DNA of 64,000 bases from Sediminibacterium ginsengisoli (GTDB lineage: Bacteria; Bacteroidota; Bacteroidia; Chitinophagales; Chitinophagaceae): assembly GCA_945901845.1 (NCBI GenBank), contig CAMDLR010000006.1, positions 19,410 to 83,409 on the forward strand, read 5' to 3'. A program made the position numbers and the translations under genes. The notes under the pieces were generated by a model that had not been told where the DNA came from, did not search any database, and saw only the letters and a program-made list of their open reading frames with translations. Positions 9,149 through 18,054 of this stretch are shown here, piece by piece. Numbering within the stretch: position 1 is the first letter of the stretch; each line of letters begins with the position of its first letter.

Positions 9149-9877
9149 ATGAAAACTTGTGCTTTTATTCCTGCTAGATATGCTGCTACGCGCTTTCCTG
9201 CTAAATTGATGCAGCAGCTAGGTGATAAATCTGTAATACGCCACACGTATGATAATACGGTAGCAACCGGACTTTTTTCAGATGTGTTTGTAGTAACAGA
9301 TAGCACTATTATTTTTGACGAAATAACTAATAATGGCGGCAAAGCTATTATGAGCATGCGCCCCCACGAAAGCGGTAGCGATCGTATTGCTGAAGCCATT
9401 GCTCATTTAGATATTGATGTGGTGGTAAATGTGCAAGGTGATGAGCCGTTTGTAAAAAAAGAGCCGCTACAAAAATTACTAGAAGTATTTAAGGACCCAG
9501 CTCAAAATGTACGTGTGGCATCACTGATGCAAGTGCTTACGTCACAACAAAGTATCGAAGATTCCAATTATGTAAAAGTAGCGATTGATAAAAATAACAA
9601 TGCCTTATTTTTTTCGCGAAGTGTGATACCATATCCTAGAAGCACCGAGAGCCCAATCACTTATTACGAACATATTGGAGTGTATGCATTTAAAAAAGAA
9701 GCACTGCTTGCATTTACCAACTGGGAAATGACGCCACTTGAAGCCGCAGAAAAAATTGAGTGCCTTCGTTATTTAGAAAATGGCGTATCCATAAAAATGG
9801 TGACAACAAATTATATGGGCGTAGAAATTGATACCCCCGAAGACTTAGAAAAAGCAGCAAAGCTTTTACAACAATAA
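9149..9877 (+). CDS. kdsB: 3-deoxy-manno-octulosonate cytidylyltransferase
   Basis: A 242-aa enzyme that activates Kdo (or 8-amino-Kdo) with CTP for lipid A core assembly. Family marks are KTCAFIPARYAATRFPAK at the N-terminus, VVVNVQGDEPFV, FFSRSVIPYPR and YYEHIGVYAFKKEAL, then the C-terminal GVEIDTPEDLEKA. The start is taken at ATG 9149; ATG 9143 and TTG 9128 are in frame upstream but add non-conserved residues. The next gene is a KdnB-like oxidase, so the true substrate may be the 8-amino sugar. Confidence 0.92.
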   Translation: MKTCAFIPARYAATRFPAKLMQQLGDKSVIRHTYDNTVATGLFSDVFVVTDSTIIFDEITNNGGKAIMSMRPHESGSDRIAEAIAHLDIDVVVNVQGDEPFVKKEPLQKLLEVFKDPAQNVRVASLMQVLTSQQSIEDSNYVKVAIDKNNNALFFSRSVIPYPRSTESPITYYEHIGVYAFKKEALLAFTNWEMTPLEAAEKIECLRYLENGVSIKMVTTNYMGVEIDTPEDLEKAAKLLQQ

Positions 9878-9902
9878 ATAATACCCCAATAAAAATAACG
9901 AT

Positions 9903-10976
9903 ATGAGTTTTAGAAATTTTAAAATGGTTGACTATGTGGTGTATGGACGCGGTAGTTTTAATCAACTTGGTGAAATTTTAGCACCCAATAGAAAAGGCGA
10001 TGCCCCTATGATTTTTTTAGTGGATCATTTTTTTGAAGGGAAGCCACTCGTGCAAAGAATTCCACTTATTGGAAAAGATAAAATTGTTTTTGCAGACGTT
10101 ACACATGAGCCTAAAACAAAGCAGGTAGACGCTTTGGCGGCATTACTACGCGAAGAATTTGGTACCGTAAGTGGTATTGTAGGCATTGGTGGTGGCTCTA
10201 CCATGGACCTTGCAAAAGCAGTTTCACTCATGATGACCAATCCGGGTTCTTCTGCCGATTATCAGGGCTGGGACCTCGTAAAAAATGCAGGTGTTTATAA
10301 AGTTGGTATTCCTACATTATCTGGAACGGGTGCCGAAGTGAGTAGAACAACGGTGTTAACAGGTCCTGTGCGAAAGCTGGGTATGAACTCCGATTTTACT
10401 CCGTTTAATCAAATTGTACTCGATCCAGATTTAGCAAAAGACGCACCGGCCAATCAACGTTTTTACACGGGTATGGATTGTTATATTCATTGCATTGAAT
10501 CTTTAGAGGGTACGTACTTAAATGAGTTTAGTAAAAGCTATGGCGAAAAGGCACTGGATCTTTGCAGAAAAGTTTTTGTTGAAAAAAATACTTGGGATGA
10601 TGAAAGTGACGAGCAATTAATGATGGCATCATTTGCCGGCGGTATGAGTATTGCATATAGTCAGGTGGGTGTTGCGCATGCAGTGAGCTATGGATTAAGT
10701 TATTTACTAGGTACCAAACATGGTATTGGCAACTGTATTGTGATGAATCATTTAGAGGAATATTATCCAGCAGGTGTTGAAGAATTTAAATTCATGGTTC
10801 AAAAAAATAACATAGAAATTCCGGTGGGTATTTGTGCAGGATTATCGGACCAAGATTTTAATACCATGATTGATATTTCATTAAGTTTAAAACCATTGTG
10901 GGAAAACGCACTTGGTAAAAACTGGGAAACAATAATGACGCGTCAAAAACTGCGTGCACTCTACGAAAAGCTGTAA
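9903..10976 (+). CDS. kdnB: iron-containing alcohol dehydrogenase, KdnB-like (Kdo 8-oxidase)
   Basis: A 357-aa protein of the iron-dependent alcohol dehydrogenase fold. It has GIVGIGGGSTMDLAKAVSL (nucleotide binding), GIPTLSGTGAEVSRTTV, and metal-ligand region histidines in GVAHAVSYG and GTKHGIGN. The overall sequence resembles Shewanella KdnB, which oxidises Kdo at C8 so that the aminotransferase KdnA can make 8-amino-3,8-dideoxyoctulosonate. Position 25 nt after kdsB supports a Kdo-modifying role. A kdnA partner is not in this window. A generic alcohol dehydrogenase is the alternative. Confidence 0.75.
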   Translation: MSFRNFKMVDYVVYGRGSFNQLGEILAPNRKGDAPMIFLVDHFFEGKPLVQRIPLIGKDKIVFADVTHEPKTKQVDALAALLREEFGTVSGIVGIGGGSTMDLAKAVSLMMTNPGSSADYQGWDLVKNAGVYKVGIPTLSGTGAEVSRTTVLTGPVRKLGMNSDFTPFNQIVLDPDLAKDAPANQRFYTGMDCYIHCIESLEGTYLNEFSKSYGEKALDLCRKVFVEKNTWDDESDEQLMMASFAGGMSIAYSQVGVAHAVSYGLSYLLGTKHGIGNCIVMNHLEEYYPAGVEEFKFMVQKNNIEIPVGICAGLSDQDFNTMIDISLSLKPLWENALGKNWETIMTRQKLRALYEKL

Positions 10977-11002
10977 AGAATACGCTATTGTAATAGATTA
11001 TA

Positions 11003-11031
11003 AGATAGGGCCGTAATAAGCCCTATCTTTG
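11003..11031 (+). terminator. rho-independent terminator after kdnB
   Basis: AGATAGGGC (11003-11011) and GCCCTATCT (11020-11028) form a perfect 9-bp stem with an 8-nt loop, followed by a short T-rich run. It lies 27 nt after the kdnB stop. The right arm also contains TATCTTTG, which could be read as a -7 element for the helicase gene. Confidence 0.65.
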
Positions 11032-11057
11032 TTTATAGACACATTAAATATTTTATT

Positions 11058-12263
11058 TTGAAGTTTATAGATTTAGGATTGGATCAGCGGATACTGGATG
11101 GTATTGATGCGATGGGATATGAGACCGCAACGCCGGTGCAACAACAAGTAATGGTTCCAATATTAGAAGGGAAAGATATTATTGCTGCTGCGCAAACAGG
11201 AACTGGAAAAACGGCGGCATTTTTATTGCCACTACTCCATAGATTATTAACCACACAGCACGACTCTCACGATATCAATGCACTTGTTATTGTTCCAACA
11301 CGTGAGTTAGCGATTCAAATTGCAGAAAGCCTAGAAGGCCTTTCATATTTTACAGACGTAAGTTCTATTGCCGTTTATGGTGGTGGTGATGGCAGTTCTT
11401 TTGCTGCCGAAAAAAAAGCATTAAACACAGGTGTTGATATTGTAGTGTGTACGCCGGGCCGCATGATTGCGCATTTAAACATGGGCTATGTAAAACTAAA
11501 AGGCTTAAAATATTTAGTGCTCGATGAGGCAGACCGTATGCTAGACATGGGTTTCAACGATGACATTCAAAAAATAATTTCTTTTTTACCGGCGCAAAGA
11601 CAAAACCTTTTGTTTTCTGCCACCATGCCTGTAAAAATGCGCGACCTCGCTAGAAAAATATTGACCAATCCGGTAGAAATAAATATTGCGATTTCAAAAC
11701 CACCTGAGCAAATCATACAAAAAGCATTTGTCGTTTACGAACCACAAAAAGTGCCTATTATAACCGATATGCTCAGCAGTAATGTTTATAAAAATGTAAT
11801 TGTGTTTTGTTCTAAAAAACAAAATGTAAAACAACTTACACAAGAATTAAAAAGAGCCAAACTTGCCGCCGAAGAAATTCATTCGGATTTGGATCAAAAA
11901 CAAAGAGAGCAGGTACTACAAGATTTTAGAAACCACAAGCTTTCTATACTAGTTGCTACCGATATTTTAAGCCGCGGCATCGACATAGAAGAAATTGACC
12001 TAGTTATTAATTACGACGTTCCTAACGATGGTGAAGATTATATTCACCGCATTGGCCGAACGGCCCGCGCAGCCACTACAGGAACGGCTTTCACACTCAT
12101 TAGTGAACAGGAACAATATAAGTTTTTAGCCATCGAAGAACTACTAGGTTCTCCGGTTCCAAAAGGTGCCGTCCCGCCCGAATTTGGCGAAACACCGGAA
12201 TATGCTCCCAAGCAAAGAAGCAGAGGTAATTTTAAGCAAAGACCGGGTCACAAAAAGCGTTAA
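11058..12263 (+). CDS. DEAD/DEAH box RNA helicase
   Basis: A 401-aa ATP-dependent RNA helicase of the RhlE/DeaD type. In order: Q motif (TPVQQQ, near 25-30), Walker A AQTGTGKT (45-52), PTRELAIQI, TPGRMI, DEAD, SAT, then in the second lobe VATDILSRGIDI and HRIGRTARA. A basic Arg/Lys-rich tail (residues about 385-401) may contact RNA. The start codon is TTG at 11058; no in-frame ATG lies between it and the conserved Q-motif region. It probably acts in RNA remodelling or ribosome assembly. Confidence 0.92.
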   Translation: MKFIDLGLDQRILDGIDAMGYETATPVQQQVMVPILEGKDIIAAAQTGTGKTAAFLLPLLHRLLTTQHDSHDINALVIVPTRELAIQIAESLEGLSYFTDVSSIAVYGGGDGSSFAAEKKALNTGVDIVVCTPGRMIAHLNMGYVKLKGLKYLVLDEADRMLDMGFNDDIQKIISFLPAQRQNLLFSATMPVKMRDLARKILTNPVEINIAISKPPEQIIQKAFVVYEPQKVPIITDMLSSNVYKNVIVFCSKKQNVKQLTQELKRAKLAAEEIHSDLDQKQREQVLQDFRNHKLSILVATDILSRGIDIEEIDLVINYDVPNDGEDYIHRIGRTARAATTGTAFTLISEQEQYKFLAIEELLGSPVPKGAVPPEFGETPEYAPKQRSRGNFKQRPGHKKR

Positions 12264-12287
12264 ATAATTTAGCAGATATGCAAAAAA

Positions 12288-12315
12288 CGTTTTAATTTAT
12301 ACTTCAATTAAAACG
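12288..12315. promoter_or_regulatory. 10-bp inverted repeat before the Gfo/Idh/MocA gene
   Basis: CGTTTTAATT (12288-12297) and AATTAAAACG (12306-12315) are perfect complements with an 8-nt loop. The structure ends 6 nt before the ATG at 12322. It may terminate the helicase transcript or be a leader hairpin or operator affecting the downstream gene; no clear T-tract follows it. Confidence 0.45.
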
Positions 12316-12321
12316 CTTGCC

Positions 12322-13650
12322 ATGTCAACTAGAAGAAATTTTTTACAAAACGCAGGACTCTTAACGGGAGGCTCTGTACTTGCATCTGCACTGGGTAATG
12401 AAAGTTTTGCCTATTTTAAAAACAGTGTCATGCCTTCCGACCGTGTTAATATTGGTGTGATAGGACTCAATGGCATGGGATGGGCTAACGCCGCTACTGC
12501 CATGCGCCTTCCAGGCGTTGTGATTGCTGCACTTTGTGACATTGATACGACAGTTATTGATGGCCGCATAGCAGAATTAAAATCTAAAAATATTGATACT
12601 TCTAAAATTGCGATCTATTCCGATTATAGAAAACTATTAGAAAATAAAGACGTAGATGTTGTGATTATTGGTACGCCCGATCATTGGCATGCACTACAAA
12701 TGATTCATGCTTGTCAGGCAGGTAAAGACATTTATGTAGAAAAGCCAGTAGGCAATTCTATTGTAGAGTGTAACGCCATGGTGGCGGCTCAAGAAAAGTA
12801 CGGAAGAGCGGTGCAAGCGGGTCAGTGGCAGCGCAGCCAACAACATTTTGGTGACGCCGTAAATTTTGTACATACTGGAAAATTGGGTGCTATCAGAAAT
12901 GTAAAAGTGTGGTGCTATTCTCAATCTAGCCCCATGCAGCCTAAAGCAGATGCGCCAGTACCTGCCGGTGTTGATTATAAAACATGGCTTGGTCCCGCTC
13001 AGTTAAGACCGTATAACCGCAACCGTTTCCATTATTCTTTTAGATGGTTTTGGGATTATGCAGGTGGTTTAATGACCGACTGGGGAGTGCATTTATTGGA
13101 TTATGCATTACTAGGCATGAAAGAAACGGCGCCTAATACGATTTCTGCAGTGGGTGGCAAATACGCTGATCCTAACGCTGCAAGCGAAACGCCAGATATG
13201 TTAAACGTACTATATGGCTTTGATAAATTTAGTGTGTCTTGGGAACAAACCATGGGCATTACCAATGGTAACTACGGAAGAGACCATGGTGTTGCGTTTC
13301 AAGGCGATAACGGCACGCTTATTTTAAATAGAAATGGTTGGGAAGTCATTGAAGAATCAAGAAGTGTCAATAAAATAATTGTTCCACTTAACAGTTCGGT
13401 AGATAATGGCGTAGAAAAACATTGGATTAACTTTTTAGAAGTGGTTAAGTCGCGTGATTTTTCTAAACTACATTGTTCGATTCAAGAAGGTGCAAAAGTG
13501 GCCACTATTTGTCAGATGGGAAACATTGCACACCGCAGTGGCAAACAGTTACAGTGGGATCATGCTAAAAAACAATTTACGGATGCTGCGGTTAATGCAA
13601 AATATTTATCAGCTGTTTACCACAATGGATACAGCATTCCAAAAATATAA
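12322..13650 (+). CDS. Gfo/Idh/MocA family oxidoreductase, Tat-exported
   Basis: A 442-aa NAD(P)-dependent sugar oxidoreductase. The N-terminus MSTRRNFLQNAGLLTGGSV is a twin-arginine signal. The Rossmann part follows (IGVIGLNGMGWANA), with the family motif EKPVGNSIVECNAMV and the catalytic-region histidines in DWGVHLLDYALLG. Exported members act on sugars in the periplasm together with tightly bound cofactor. It is 4 nt upstream of the DUF1080 gene, a common Bacteroidota pair linked to 3-keto-glycoside metabolism. The sugar substrate is unknown. Confidence 0.88.
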   Translation: MSTRRNFLQNAGLLTGGSVLASALGNESFAYFKNSVMPSDRVNIGVIGLNGMGWANAATAMRLPGVVIAALCDIDTTVIDGRIAELKSKNIDTSKIAIYSDYRKLLENKDVDVVIIGTPDHWHALQMIHACQAGKDIYVEKPVGNSIVECNAMVAAQEKYGRAVQAGQWQRSQQHFGDAVNFVHTGKLGAIRNVKVWCYSQSSPMQPKADAPVPAGVDYKTWLGPAQLRPYNRNRFHYSFRWFWDYAGGLMTDWGVHLLDYALLGMKETAPNTISAVGGKYADPNAASETPDMLNVLYGFDKFSVSWEQTMGITNGNYGRDHGVAFQGDNGTLILNRNGWEVIEESRSVNKIIVPLNSSVDNGVEKHWINFLEVVKSRDFSKLHCSIQEGAKVATICQMGNIAHRSGKQLQWDHAKKQFTDAAVNAKYLSAVYHNGYSIPKI

Positions 13651-13654
13651 ATTG

Positions 13655-14431
13655 ATGAAAAAAATTATAGTAACGCTACTTGGTGTAACACTCATTACTA
13701 CAAGCGCGCTTGCGCAACAAAGTAGAGAGGACAGTTTAAATAGAGAAGCGGCTAAAACGGAAATTTGGGAACCGAAGCCTACAAAAGTAGAACCCGGTAA
13801 AACGCCTTCCGACGCGCCCTCCGATGCTATTGTATTATACAATGGAAAAAATTTGGATGCTTGGCACCGTTTAGGTGGTGGTAAGGCAGGCTGGAAAATA
13901 GAAAAAGACGGTACGTTAACTGTGGTTAAAGGTTCTGGCGCCATAGAAACCAATATGCCTTTTGGTAGTTGTCAATTGCACATCGAGTGGCGATCACCCG
14001 CAGAAATTAAACAGTCGGGCCAGTACCGTGCCAATAGTGGGGTGTTTTTTATGGGTAAATATGAAATTCAAATACTGGATTCGTATACCAATCAAACCTA
14101 TGTGAATGGACAAGCGGGCGCTTTATACAAACAGCATATTCCACTTGTAAATGCAACCAAAAAACCAGGTGAATGGCAGACCTATGATATCATTTTTACG
14201 GCTCCACAATTTTATGCCGATGGTAAAGTGCAAGTGCCAGGAAGATTTACCGTACTACACAATGGCGTACTCATTCAAAACAATGTAGATATAAAAGGAA
14301 CGATTCAGTGGGTTGGTCCAGCTGTATATGAAGCGCATCCAGCTAAACTTCCATTTTATTTACAAGACCACGACCTCGATGGCGGTAGCCCAGTGAGTTT
14401 TAAAAATATTTGGATTCGTCCATTAGATTAG
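13655..14431 (+). CDS. DUF1080 (3-keto-disaccharide hydrolase-like) secreted protein
   Basis: A 258-aa exported protein. The signal peptide is MKKIIVTLLGVTLITTSALA. A proline-rich linker leads to a jelly-roll, laminin/GH16-like DUF1080 domain (IVLYNGKNLDAWHRLGGG, NSGVFFMGKYEIQILDSY, GEWQTYDIIFTAP, YLQDHDLDGGSPVSFKNIW). DUF1080 proteins have been linked to cleaving 3-keto-glycosides. I chose the ATG at 13655 because it begins the signal peptide; the frame runs open far upstream inside the oxidoreductase gene. Its neighbour would generate the keto sugar. Confidence 0.88.
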   Translation: MKKIIVTLLGVTLITTSALAQQSREDSLNREAAKTEIWEPKPTKVEPGKTPSDAPSDAIVLYNGKNLDAWHRLGGGKAGWKIEKDGTLTVVKGSGAIETNMPFGSCQLHIEWRSPAEIKQSGQYRANSGVFFMGKYEIQILDSYTNQTYVNGQAGALYKQHIPLVNATKKPGEWQTYDIIFTAPQFYADGKVQVPGRFTVLHNGVLIQNNVDIKGTIQWVGPAVYEAHPAKLPFYLQDHDLDGGSPVSFKNIWIRPLD

Positions 14432-14531
14432 TATTTTTTGATACTACGTATAAACACCTAATGTCCTTTGTTACCCTTGGTTTCAATCATGTAATATTTT
14501 TTTGAGGCAATGTAATAGCGTCTAGTTGTCA

Positions 14532-14586
14532 GCAATAATTAGGAAGTGATATTTATTATTTCCAAATTGAATAATAAAATTATTGC
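14532..14586. promoter_or_regulatory. inverted repeat abutting the histidine kinase start
   Basis: GCAATAATT (14532-14540) and AATTATTGC (14578-14586) are perfect 9-bp inverted arms separated by 37 nt. The right arm ends on the base before the kinase ATG. It could be an operator or a 5-prime leader structure. The surrounding 14432-14586 gap has no other recognisable feature. Confidence 0.4.
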
Positions 14587-15345
14587 ATGTCGGAACAGCC
14601 CAGCTTTTACACGCTTATTTTGTTTTCCATACCGCTGCTCGGTGTATTTATATTTTTATTTATTTGTGTGATTTATTTCTACCACAAAAAAAATAAAACC
14701 TTACTCCACCAACTCATAACCACCGAAATTACGGCTGCCGAAAAAGAACGTAAGCGCATTGCCGCAGATTTGCATGATGATTTTGGCCAACTACTTTCTG
14801 TTATAAGGCTTCAAGTGAGCAGCATCAATCCCGTATCTCAAGCCGATAGACAACTCATTAAAGAAGCCGCCACACACATAGATGACGTGTTAAAACGTAT
14901 GCGTGTAATGAGCGAAGCCATTGTGCCCAATCAGTTATTAGCAGCGGGTTTTTGTTGGGGCGTAGAAGAACTCGTAAGCACTTTTAATAAACTAGGAAAC
15001 ATTCATGTGTACTGGGAACTAAGTGGCGAACTTCCCGAATCAGAACCCGATCATTGGTTGCATCATTACCGTATTATTCAGGAAATACTCAACAATGCAA
15101 TAAAGCATTCCTGTGCAAAAAATGTTTGGATACACGCGTCACTCAACGATAAATATTTTTTCTTATCTATTACAGATGACGGTATTGGTTTTGATAAAGA
15201 GGCAGTAGCTAGGGCGGCCACTGGTTCGGGACTTAGAAATATTTTTAACCGCGTTGCACTTCTTCGTGGTCAAGTTATTATAGACACGTTGCCACAGCAA
15301 GGTGTGCGTTATCAAATAAAAACTCCCCTTAATTATGCTAAGTAA
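14587..15345 (+). CDS. sensor histidine kinase, NarL-partner (HisKA_3) type
   Basis: A 252-aa membrane kinase with one N-terminal membrane helix (about 8-32) and no sizeable sensor domain. The dimerisation motif is ERKRIAADLHDDFGQ with phospho-acceptor H63. The HATPase domain has EILNNAIKHS (N box), TDDGIGFD (G1) and GSGLRNI (G2). With so little outside the membrane it probably senses a membrane or cytoplasmic state. The downstream response regulator overlaps by 11 nt, so the pair is a translationally coupled two-component system. Confidence 0.9.
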   Translation: MSEQPSFYTLILFSIPLLGVFIFLFICVIYFYHKKNKTLLHQLITTEITAAEKERKRIAADLHDDFGQLLSVIRLQVSSINPVSQADRQLIKEAATHIDDVLKRMRVMSEAIVPNQLLAAGFCWGVEELVSTFNKLGNIHVYWELSGELPESEPDHWLHHYRIIQEILNNAIKHSCAKNVWIHASLNDKYFFLSITDDGIGFDKEAVARAATGSGLRNIFNRVALLRGQVIIDTLPQQGVRYQIKTPLNYAK

Positions 15346-16000
15346 AAAAATCAAAATTGTCATTGCCGATGATCACCGTATTTTTAGAGAAGGCTTAAAG
15401 CAAATGCTGGCAAGCGTTCCAAGTATCGATGTTATTGGTGAAGCCGCCGATGGCGCACAATTAATTGCGCTTGTTGCATCTGGCGCGCCCGATGTAATTA
15501 TTACGGATGTAAAAATGCCAAATCTTACTGGTACCGAAGCTGTAAAAATTTTGTGTGCAAAATATCCGGGCATCCGAATTATTGCACTCACATCATTTGG
15601 CGAAGATCAACAAATCATTGAAATGATTGAAGCGGGCGCCATGGGTTTTTTATCCAAAAATATTGTGCATGAAGAACTCGTAAGTGCCATTAACTCGGTG
15701 TATATGCATAATGCTTATTTTTCTCAAAGTATTACCGAAAGACTTTCAAAAATTATTGCTCAAAAAACTACGGTCCGCCACCACAATGGAAGCATCAGTT
15801 TTACCGAAGTCGAAAAACAAATTATTGGCTTGATTTGTAAAGAACTCACCAGTAAAGAAATAGCCGGTCAATTAAAAATTGGCAAACGAACCGTAGAGAG
15901 TTACCGTATTCGAATTATGGACAAAATTGGCGCTAAGAGCTTGGCCGGAATTATCACCTATGCAGCTGGATATTTGCCTAAAAATCAACAAATTGCGTAA
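15335..16000 (+). CDS. LuxR/NarL family response regulator
   Basis: A 221-aa regulator. The receiver domain (about 5-120) has the acidic ADDH pocket, phospho-acceptor D58 in IITDVKMP and K in GFLSKN. The C-terminal LuxR-type helix-turn-helix is FTEVEKQIIGLICKELTSK through IGKRTVESYRIRIMDKIG. It overlaps the kinase gene by 11 nt. It is clearly similar over its whole length to the orphan regulator at 59272-59925. Targets are unknown; the outer-membrane protein gene downstream is one candidate by position. Confidence 0.93.
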   Translation: MLSKKIKIVIADDHRIFREGLKQMLASVPSIDVIGEAADGAQLIALVASGAPDVIITDVKMPNLTGTEAVKILCAKYPGIRIIALTSFGEDQQIIEMIEAGAMGFLSKNIVHEELVSAINSVYMHNAYFSQSITERLSKIIAQKTTVRHHNGSISFTEVEKQIIGLICKELTSKEIAGQLKIGKRTVESYRIRIMDKIGAKSLAGIITYAAGYLPKNQQIA

Positions 16001-16070
16001 AATTGGCCTTAAAAACCAAAATAAAGCAGTTTTGACTAATTTTTAACCACCGCCTTGATGTCAATTCAGT

Positions 16071-16078
16071 TATTTTTG
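16071..16078 (+). promoter_or_regulatory. putative -7 element before the outer-membrane protein gene
   Basis: TATTTTTG matches TAnnTTTG and lies 37 nt before the ATG at 16115. No good -33 box is visible. Confidence 0.35.
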
Positions 16079-16114
16079 TGGCCAATTGTATTTATACAGC
16101 GAACCAAACGAACA

Positions 16115-16852
16115 ATGAAAAAATTAGTATTCTTAAGCCTCGCGCTAACTGCTGCCCTTTTTGCAACCGCTCAAACAGCAAAAAAACCAACCAAAGACTG
16201 GAGTAAATTTGATTTTACCAATCGTGCCGCAGATCATCTTGTCATTCAGTACGGAGCAGACGCTTGGCTAAATAGGCCTACGGCACTTCGCACCGGAAAT
16301 GGTTTTAGCAGACATTTTAATGTTTATTTCATGTTTGACAAGCCTGTAAAATCAAATCCTAAATATAGTGTTGCTTATGGTATTGGTTTAGGAACTAGTC
16401 ATATATTTTTTGACAACACAAGAGTCGATTTTAAATCTGGCGCCCCTACACTTCAATACACAGCGGTGGATAGTGTAGATCATTTCAAAAAAAATAAAGC
16501 CACAAGTATTTACGCCGAAATTCCTGCCGAAATCAGATACTATTCTAACCCAGAAAATCCTAACAAATCTTGGAAGGCCGCTATTGGTGTTAAAGTGGGT
16601 TCTTTATTAAAAGCATATACAAAAGGGAAAAACCTAATTAATAAACAAGGTGAATCGGTGTATGGCACGGCTTACATAGAAAAAAATGTTTCCAAGCGTT
16701 ACATTAATGGAACCAGCCTTGCCGTTACAGGTAGAGTTGGTTATGGTAGCTTATCACTTCATGCGGGCTATCAATTTAATAGTGTTCTTAAAGAAGGATT
16801 TGGACCTACCATGCAACGTTTATCTGTAGGTATTACACTCAGCGGTTTATAA
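16115..16852 (+). CDS. outer membrane beta-barrel family protein
   Basis: A 245-aa protein with signal peptide MKKLVFLSLALTAALFATAQ, then alternating hydrophobic/polar strands and Gly-aromatic pairs (YGIGLGTSHIFFD, VGYGSLSLHAGYQF) ending in a strand-like C-terminus (MQRLSVGITLSGL). This fits a small outer-membrane barrel of the porin-family/PorT-like group. The start is the ATG beginning the signal peptide; the frame extends upstream to a TTG without support. Function unknown. Confidence 0.7.
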   Translation: MKKLVFLSLALTAALFATAQTAKKPTKDWSKFDFTNRAADHLVIQYGADAWLNRPTALRTGNGFSRHFNVYFMFDKPVKSNPKYSVAYGIGLGTSHIFFDNTRVDFKSGAPTLQYTAVDSVDHFKKNKATSIYAEIPAEIRYYSNPENPNKSWKAAIGVKVGSLLKAYTKGKNLINKQGESVYGTAYIEKNVSKRYINGTSLAVTGRVGYGSLSLHAGYQFNSVLKEGFGPTMQRLSVGITLSGL

Positions 16853-16863
16853 ATTTTGATATT

Positions 16864-18051
16864 TTGATTGAGAAGCAACACAAAATTAGAAAAGAGGAGA
16901 AAGCGGTTCTTGTTGGCCTCATTCAAAAAGAAGTAACACCTGATCAAGTAAGAGAATACCTAGACGAACTTTCATTTTTAGCTGAAACGGCTGGTGCTAT
17001 TGCCATAGAAAGGTTTACGCAACGACTTCCGCATCCTGATAGCCGCACATTTGTTGGAAAAGGAAAGTTAGAAGAAATCAAACAATACGTTGCGTCTAGA
17101 GATATTAACGTAGTGATATTTGATGATGAACTTACGGGCTCACAAATTTCCAATATTGAAAAAGAAGTAAAGTGTCGGGTTATTGACCGAAGCGATTTAA
17201 TCCTAGATATATTTGCATCTCGTGCAAGAACTGCACAAGCTAAAGTGCAAGTAGAGTTAGCGCAATACCAATATATTTTACCACGCTTAAAAGGAATGTG
17301 GACGCACCTTGAGCGTCAGGGAGCAGGTATTGGTTCACGTGGTCCGGGTGAAACAGAAATTGAAACAGATAGACGTATTGTAAAAGATAAAATTTCATTA
17401 CTTCGCGGCCGTTTAAAAGAAATTGACAAGCAATCTATTACCCAGCGTAAAGAACGTGGAGAATTTATTCGCGTTGCTTTAGTGGGCTACACAAACGTTG
17501 GTAAAAGCACGCTTATGAATGTGCTTAGCAAATCGGATGTGTTTGCAGAAAATAAATTGTTTGCAACACTTGATACCACGACTCGAAAAATCGTTTACGA
17601 AAACACACCTTTTTTATTAAGTGATACCGTTGGATTTATTAGAAAACTACCACACCATTTAGTGGAAAGTTTTAAGAGCACACTTGATGAAGTGCGTGAG
17701 GCCGATATTTTATTGCACGTTGTTGACGTTTCACATCCTTTATATGAAGATCAAATAGGTGTTGTGAATCATACATTGCAAGAGCTAAAAGCTTTTGACA
17801 AACCCATTTTGACCATCTTTAATAAATTGGATTTATACGAATCCAACACTTTTGATGAGTGGCTTGAAGATGAAGTAAAACAAGAATTACTTTTAGAACT
17901 TAAAGAAAAATGGGACCGCGCTACCAATAATAATTGTGTTTTTATTTCGGCACTTGAAAAGAAAAACATTGATGCACTTCGTGAAATCATTTTAACCAAA
18001 GTGCGCGAACTCTATTTAATTCGTTACCCATACAGAGACATACATTTTTAA
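16864..18051 (+). CDS. hflX: ribosome-associated GTPase HflX
   Basis: A 395-aa GTPase that binds the large ribosomal subunit and splits stalled ribosomes under stress. An N-terminal HflX domain has SRTFVGKGKLEEIK and VIFDDELTGSQISNIEKE. The linker RGPGETEIETDRR leads to the G domain: ALVGYTNVGKSTLMN (G1), TLDTTTRKI (G2), LSDTVGFIRKLPHHLVESF (G3) and TIFNKLD (G4). The start is TTG at 16864, since no ATG precedes the conserved N-terminal part. The Rieske gene follows after 3 nt. Confidence 0.93.
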   Translation: MIEKQHKIRKEEKAVLVGLIQKEVTPDQVREYLDELSFLAETAGAIAIERFTQRLPHPDSRTFVGKGKLEEIKQYVASRDINVVIFDDELTGSQISNIEKEVKCRVIDRSDLILDIFASRARTAQAKVQVELAQYQYILPRLKGMWTHLERQGAGIGSRGPGETEIETDRRIVKDKISLLRGRLKEIDKQSITQRKERGEFIRVALVGYTNVGKSTLMNVLSKSDVFAENKLFATLDTTTRKIVYENTPFLLSDTVGFIRKLPHHLVESFKSTLDEVREADILLHVVDVSHPLYEDQIGVVNHTLQELKAFDKPILTIFNKLDLYESNTFDEWLEDEVKQELLLELKEKWDRATNNNCVFISALEKKNIDALREIILTKVRELYLIRYPYRDIHF

Positions 18052-18054
18052 AGC

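Noticed and set aside
13454..13654. Longer N-terminus for the DUF1080 protein
   Set aside because: This part overlaps the oxidoreductase gene in another frame and would hide a clear signal peptide that begins at 13655.
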